From the NCBI GenBank assembly GCA_946539475.1, contig CAMNHM010000122.1, forward strand, positions 1-8,245: 8,245 bases of DNA, written 5' to 3'. Position numbers and translations under genes: made by a program. Below the pieces are notes generated by a model that worked only from the letters and a program-made list of their open reading frames with translations, had not been told where the DNA came from and did not search any database. Origin of the DNA: an uncultured Prevotellaceae bacterium (lineage in GTDB: Bacteria > Bacteroidota > Bacteroidia > Bacteroidales > Bacteroidaceae). Positions 5,231 through 8,245 of the stretch are shown one piece after another (the first letter of the stretch is position 1; each line of letters begins with the position of its first letter).

Positions 5231-6190
5231 CTATCTGATTATCTTGGTCAGGCCACTCGCTACACGGCTAGGCTTCGCCTTGTCTTCGTGAGTCTTGGGG
5301 TTGACGATGGCAAGCAGTCCGCGTGGCTTGACAGCAATGTCGATGTCGGTGCCCATTACTGCCGGGTCGCCGTCGTAGTGTACGGCACCATTGGCGGGGC
5401 GGTGTATGTGCAGGCGCCGGGCCTGCAGGTGGTGCACGTGTGAATTGCTCATCAGCGTCTTCGTGAAGAGCTCCATCAGCACCACCGGTGCTGCAATGCC
5501 CTTGAGCGGCTCGATGATGACGACGTCGAGCAGTCCGTCCTGCATCGATGCTCCCGGTGCGATATAGGTGTTGTTGCCATACTGCGCTGCGTTGGCGCAG
5601 GCTATGAGAAACGCCTCGCAGTGGTGGAACTCGCCGTCGGGACCCTCGATGCTGACGTCGTAGGGCGTCGGCTGATATTTCATTCCCTCCTTCAGCACCA
5701 TCTTGGCATAGGTGGCAAGTCCACGCTTGCCTGACTGTGCGAAGAGCAGCGACACGTGGGCGTCGAACCCCATTCCGCAGGTGCAGAAGAAGGCGTGGCC
5801 GTTGATCACGCCATAGTCGAACGAGTCGGTTTGTGCCTGGTTGATGATCTGGAGGGCGCCCCTCATGCTCATCGGCAGACACAGATGACGCGCCAGGCCA
5901 TTGCCCGAGCCACAAGGCACGATGCCCAGGGCTGTCCGAGTATCAGTCAGCGAGCGCGCCACTTCGTTCACGGTGCCGTCGCCGCCCACCGCCACGCAGA
6001 TGTCGACACCCTCGGCAGCGCAACGCGAGGCAATCTCGGCGGCATGACCGGCATACTCCGTCCGCACGATGCGCCAGCTGAAGCGCTCCTTGTCGATGAG
6101 TTGTTCTACTTTCTTGTCGAACCCCCTTTTCGAACTGGTGCCCGAGATAGGGTTAACGATGAACACGATTTCTTTCTTACTGGCAATCAT
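5231..6190 (-). CDS. Diacylglycerol kinase-like lipid kinase (YegS/BmrU family)
   Basis: The 319-residue protein starts at ATG 6190. The frame is open further upstream to 6463, but that stretch crosses the promoter and the divergent gene. Family landmarks are I-V-F-I-V-N-P-I-S-G-T (8-18), the nucleotide-binding G-G-D-G-T-V-N-E-V (69-77), P-C-G-S-G-N-G-L-A-R-H-L (92-103), the N-N-T-Y-I-A-P-G-A-x-M-Q-D-G-L-L-D-V block (206-223) and D-G-D-P (273-276). These enzymes transfer phosphate from ATP to a lipid hydroxyl, such as diacylglycerol, at the inner face of the membrane; there is no signal peptide. Relatives include sphingosine and ceramide kinases. Because serine palmitoyltransferase is transcribed divergently from the same 147-bp spacer, a sphingoid base or ceramide is a reasonable candidate substrate; this is inference. 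The -7 element lies 5 bp before the ATG, suggesting leaderless mRNA. It heads a probable operon with the NUDIX and Cys-rich genes. Confidence 0.9.
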   Translation of the reverse strand: MIASKKEIVFIVNPISGTSSKRGFDKKVEQLIDKERFSWRIVRTEYAGHAAEIASRCAAEGVDICVAVGGDGTVNEVARSLTDTRTALGIVPCGSGNGLARHLCLPMSMRGALQIINQAQTDSFDYGVINGHAFFCTCGMGFDAHVSLLFAQSGKRGLATYAKMVLKEGMKYQPTPYDVSIEGPDGEFHHCEAFLIACANAAQYGNNTYIAPGASMQDGLLDVVIIEPLKGIAAPVVLMELFTKTLMSNSHVHHLQARRLHIHRPANGAVHYDGDPAVMGTDIDIAVKPRGLLAIVNPKTHEDKAKPSRVASGLTKIIR

Positions 6191-6195
6191 GGGTG

Positions 6196-6203
6196 CAAAT
6201 GTA
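6196..6203 (-). promoter_or_regulatory. Lipid kinase promoter -7 element (TACATTTG)
   Basis: The minus strand reads TACATTTG, followed by CACCC and directly by the ATG at 6190. Transcription would start at or within a base or two of the start codon. A CAAA on plus at 6227-6230 (TTTG on minus) is 23 bp away, slightly longer than the usual 19-21 bp to -33. Confidence 0.6.
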
Positions 6204-6296
6204 CAAAAAACGCGGCGAAAACAAGTCAAAAGAACAATAAATTTGCGAAAACGAAACATTTTTAGAAAAAAAGTAGTGTATTTGCAGATTTTTGTG

Positions 6297-6304
6297 TAAC
6301 TTTG
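6297..6304 (+). promoter_or_regulatory. spt promoter -7 element (TAACTTTG)
   Basis: TAACTTTG followed by CAGCCTAAA matches the Bacteroidota -7 element and lies 33 bp before the ATG at 6338, giving a leader of about 27 nt. The -33 region is not clear. The element excludes the in-frame TTG at 6302 as a start codon. Confidence 0.7.
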
Positions 6305-6337
6305 CAGCCTAAATTTGAAAACACCTATAAACGAGTT

Positions 6338-7525
6338 ATGGGACAACTGCAAGAAAGATACAAGGCGTATCGTGTGCCTCAGGAGGCAATGGCTAAGGGT
6401 ATATATCCCTATTTTCGCGCCATTACAGGCAAGCAAGGAACTGAGGTGGACATGGGAGGCCATAAGGTGTTGATGTTCGGATCGAATGCCTACACAGGAC
6501 TAACGGGCGATCAGCGAATCATTGATAAGGCAAAGGAAGCTCTCGACAAATATGGCACCGGCTGCGCCGGCAGCCGATTCCTCAATGGCACTCTCGACCT
6601 GCACATCCAGCTGGAGAAAGAGCTGGCAGAGTTTGTCGGTAAGGAAGAGAGCCTTTGCTTCTCAACGGGATTCAGTGTCAATCAGGGCGTTATCCCTGCC
6701 CTGCTGAGCAAGGACGACTTCGTCATCTGCGACGATCGCGACCATGCAAGTATTGTCGACGGCCGTCGCCTCGCCTTTGCCAAACAGCTTCACTACAAGC
6801 ACAACGACATGGCCGACCTTGAGCGCGTGTTACAGCGGCTGCCTCAGGAAGCCATCAAGCTGATTGTCGTCGACGGCGTCTTCTCGATGGAAGGCGACCT
6901 TGCCAAGCTGCCCGAGATTGTCGAGCTGAAGAAGAAGTACAACTGTTCGATCATGGTCGACGAGGCTCACGGCATCGGTGTCTTCGGGCGTCAGGGACGC
7001 GGCGTCTGCGACTACTTCGGGCTGACCGACGAGATCGACCTGATTATGGGAACCTTCTCGAAGTCGCTGGCCAGTATCGGAGGCTTCATCGCTTCCGACT
7101 TCGACACGATCAACTACCTGCGTCACTCATGCCGCACATATATCTTCTCAGCGTCCAACACGCCGGCTGCCACGGCTGCGGCTATGGAGGCGTTACACAT
7201 CATCCAGAACGAGCCTGAGCGTATCGAGGCGCTGTGGGATGTCACCCGCTATGCCTTGAAGCGTTTCCGTGAGGAAGGTTTCGAGATCGGCGATACCGAG
7301 AGCCCCATCATTCCGCTCTACGTGCGCGATGTCGACAAGACATTCCTTGTCACGGCCCTGGCCTTCGATGCCGGAGTGTTCATCAATCCCGTTATCCCGC
7401 CAGCCTGCGCCCCGCAGGATACGCTGGTACGCTATGCGCTGATGGCTACCCACACCCACGAGCAGGTGGAGCGTTCGGTGGTTGCCCTCAAGAAGATTTT
7501 TGTTGAGCAGGGAATCATCAAGTAG
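6338..7525 (+). CDS. spt: Serine palmitoyltransferase (alpha-oxoamine synthase family)
   Basis: The protein has 395 residues from ATG 6338. It is a PLP-dependent enzyme that condenses L-serine with a fatty acyl-CoA to form 3-ketosphinganine, the first step of sphingolipid synthesis. The start M-G-x-L-Q-E and overall sequence closely match, from memory, the Bacteroides serine palmitoyltransferase. Visible residues are G-S-N-A-Y-T-G-L (48-55), G-T-G-C-A-G-S-R-F-L-N-G (73-84), H136 in D-R-D-H-A-S-I (stacks on PLP), D208 and H211 in D-E-A-H-G-I-G, the PLP lysine K242 in G-T-F-S-K-S-L-A (238-245), and R365 near P-P-A-C-A-P-Q-D-T-L-V-R (354-365), probably for the serine carboxylate. No signal or membrane segment; soluble as in other bacterial enzymes. 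Related alternatives in the fold are KBL and 8-amino-7-oxononanoate synthase, but the sphingolipid-type sequence makes spt the best call. It is monocistronic: tRNA-Pro with its own promoter follows. Confidence 0.93.
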   Translation: MGQLQERYKAYRVPQEAMAKGIYPYFRAITGKQGTEVDMGGHKVLMFGSNAYTGLTGDQRIIDKAKEALDKYGTGCAGSRFLNGTLDLHIQLEKELAEFVGKEESLCFSTGFSVNQGVIPALLSKDDFVICDDRDHASIVDGRRLAFAKQLHYKHNDMADLERVLQRLPQEAIKLIVVDGVFSMEGDLAKLPEIVELKKKYNCSIMVDEAHGIGVFGRQGRGVCDYFGLTDEIDLIMGTFSKSLASIGGFIASDFDTINYLRHSCRTYIFSASNTPAATAAAMEALHIIQNEPERIEALWDVTRYALKRFREEGFEIGDTESPIIPLYVRDVDKTFLVTALAFDAGVFINPVIPPACAPQDTLVRYALMATHTHEQVERSVVALKKIFVEQGIIK

Positions 7526-7569
7526 TTCCGGGGTGGAAGGAGAATGGAGAAGGGCGAGGTTTTAACCTG

Positions 7570-7604
7570 CCGTTGTTAAAAAGCGTTAACCAACGGAAAG
7601 TTTT
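7570..7604 (+). terminator. Weak candidate terminator after spt
   Basis: Bases 7570-7579 pair with 7586-7596 (10 bp, one bulged C at 7590) around a 6-nt loop. Only a short T run at 7601-7604 follows, after an AAAG spacer, so efficiency is doubtful. An alternative hairpin formed by GGCGAGGTT and AACCTGCC (about 7548-7570) overlaps it. Confidence 0.35.
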
Positions 7605-7638
7605 CGCCTTCTGCCACTTTACTCTGAACTAAAATGAG

Positions 7639-7646
7639 TACCTTTG
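7639..7646 (+). promoter_or_regulatory. tRNA-Pro promoter -7 element (TACCTTTG)
   Basis: TACCTTTG, followed by CACCCGCAAA, lies 19 bp before the tRNA 5' end, at the expected spacing. The -33 region (TTTA near 7618-7621) is only a loose match. Confidence 0.7.
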
Positions 7647-7665
7647 CACCCGCAAAATCGGTCAT

Positions 7666-7741
7666 CGAGGTGTAGCGCAGTTGGTAGCGTTCCTGGTTTG
7701 GGACCAGGATGTCGCAGGTTCGAGTCCTGTCACCTCGACCA
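7666..7741 (+). tRNA. tRNA-Pro (anticodon TGG), CCA encoded
   Basis: A full cloverleaf is present: acceptor CGAGGTG/CACCTCG, D arm with AGCGCAGTTGGTAGCGT, anticodon stem CCTGG/CCAGG around TTTGGGA (anticodon TGG at 7699-7701), and T stem CGCAGG... with the TTCGAGT loop. Discriminator A at 7738 is followed by an encoded CCA (7739-7741). C1 and A73 fit tRNA-Pro. Confidence 0.96.
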
Positions 7742-7753
7742 CCCTTAAAAATG

Positions 7754-7787
7754 GTCGCTGACTTTCAATGAGTTAGCGGCTTTTTTT
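7754..7787 (+). terminator. Intrinsic terminator of tRNA-Pro
   Basis: Bases 7754-7763 pair with 7771-7780 in a 10-bp stem (two G-U pairs) with a 7-nt loop, followed by seven T residues at 7781-7787. It begins 12 bases after the tRNA CCA. Confidence 0.85.
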
Positions 7788-7828
7788 GTGCTTCCGTCCC
7801 AAGGTTTTCTCATTTCTTTGCATATTTC

Positions 7829-7859
7829 TTGTTTTTCTTGGATTTTTTTCCTAATTTTG
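7829..7859 (+). promoter_or_regulatory. GH43 gene promoter (-33 TTG, -7 TAATTTTG)
   Basis: TAATTTTG at 7852-7859 matches TAnnTTTG. A TTG at 7829-7831 stands 20 bp upstream at the correct -33 position. The predicted leader to the ATG at 7894 is about 28 nt. Confidence 0.7.
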
Positions 7860-7893
7860 CAGCGGAATAAGACCATAAACCATTATATAAGAT

Positions 7894-8245
7894 ATGAAAA
7901 GAATCATTCTCGCAGCCATCACGCTGTCGTTGGCCATTACATTGCAAGCGCAAAGGCGCGTAAACAACCACATGTACAATCCCGACCCGGCTCCTGTAGT
8001 ATCGGGTGACCGTCTCTATGTGTTTACAGGTCACGACCTGGACACGGCGACTTACTTCCGCATGCCCGACTGGCAGGTGTTTTCCACTACCGACATGGAA
8101 CATTGGACGGATCATGGTGTTGTGTTGAGCACCGCCAACTTCAAGTGGGCCAAACAGGGCGACAATGCCTGGGCTTCGCAGGCCATCGAGCGCAACGGCA
8201 AGTGGTACTGGTATGTAGCTGCAGAGGACACCACCAAGCACCTGC
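7894..8245 (+). CDS. Secreted GH43-family glycoside hydrolase, N-terminal part
   Basis: The first 117 residues are present and the gene continues beyond the window. It begins with a signal peptide (K2-R3, hydrophobic core, cleavage after L-Q-A near residue 19). The mature start N-P-D-P-A-P-V-V (29-36) carries the D-P motif whose Asp (D31) is the likely GH43 catalytic base. V-F-S-T-T-D-M-E-H-W-T-D-H-G (62-75) and N-A-W-A-S-Q-A-I-E-R-N-G-K-W-Y-W-Y-V (91-108) are the next blade motifs of the five-bladed propeller, in the form seen in GH43 arabinofuranosidase/xylosidase-like enzymes of gut Bacteroidales. The catalytic acid and the substrate-specific region lie outside the window, so specificity for arabinan, xylan or galactan cannot be stated. 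It has its own promoter and a terminator separates it from tRNA-Pro. Confidence 0.85.
   Translation, partial: MKRIILAAITLSLAITLQAQRRVNNHMYNPDPAPVVSGDRLYVFTGHDLDTATYFRMPDWQVFSTTDMEHWTDHGVVLSTANFKWAKQGDNAWASQAIERNGKWYWYVAAEDTTKHL

Noticed and set aside
5268..5915. 215-codon minus-strand frame overlapping the lipid kinase
   Set aside because: It is an alternative frame of the same strand inside the lipid kinase, rich in Arg/Ala/Pro/His, typical of a shifted frame of GC-rich coding sequence.
6302..6337. TTG start extending serine palmitoyltransferase by 12 residues
   Set aside because: It is inside the TAACTTTG promoter element; the family begins at the later ATG.
1..8245. CRISPR array, insertion sequence, integrase or attachment site
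   Set aside because: No regularly spaced repeats, transposase or integrase motifs were seen, and neither tRNA gene is followed by a duplicated 3' end that would mark an integrated element.

Overview
The window looks like chromosomal DNA from a Bacteroidales bacterium, most likely Prevotella or a close relative. Several genes are preceded by the Bacteroidota -7 promoter element TAnnTTTG, Shine-Dalgarno sequences are mostly weak, and codon use favours C/G-ending codons. The encoded set also fits: a Bacteroides-type serine palmitoyltransferase, a secreted C1-family aminopeptidase, a FeoB-associated Cys-rich peptide and a secreted GH43. No transposase, integrase, phage or CRISPR signal was seen.

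Layout. (a) 1-216: the edge of an unidentified neighbouring gene, then an AT-rich spacer with a possible minus-strand promoter and a clear plus-strand promoter. (b) 217-2112, plus strand: a probable operon of an AlkZ-related winged-helix-like protein, a DUF4298 protein and an AlkD-type DNA alkylation repair protein. The last two overlap by ATGA. (c) 2119-4125, minus strand: a secreted PepC/bleomycin-hydrolase-like peptidase followed by a small predicted outer-membrane beta-barrel. This unit converges on alkD with only 6 bp between stop codons. (d) 4261-4431, minus strand: tRNA-Cys(GCA) with a textbook promoter and a strong intrinsic terminator. (e) 4436-6190, minus strand: a diacylglycerol-kinase-like lipid kinase, a NUDIX hydrolase and a FeoB-associated Cys-rich membrane peptide. 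They lie in line with short gaps and probably form an operon. (f) 6338-7525, plus strand: serine palmitoyltransferase, divergent from the lipid kinase. (g) 7666-7741, plus strand: tRNA-Pro(TGG) with encoded CCA, its own promoter and a terminator. (h) 7894 to the window end, plus strand: the N-terminus of a secreted GH43-like glycoside hydrolase.

Functional picture. The first operon suggests repair of alkylated bases. The divergent spt/lipid-kinase pair suggests sphingolipid synthesis coupled to phosphorylation of a lipid; this is inference. pepC and the barrel protein point to peptide turnover in the periplasm and an envelope protein of unknown role. Most of the window is ordinary core-genome content. 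The oddities most worth checking are an apparent in-frame insertion of about 26 codons in alkD, the eroded-looking alkD/barrel convergent junction with a 21-bp tandem duplication, and a lipid kinase promoter placed so close to its ATG that the mRNA should be leaderless.
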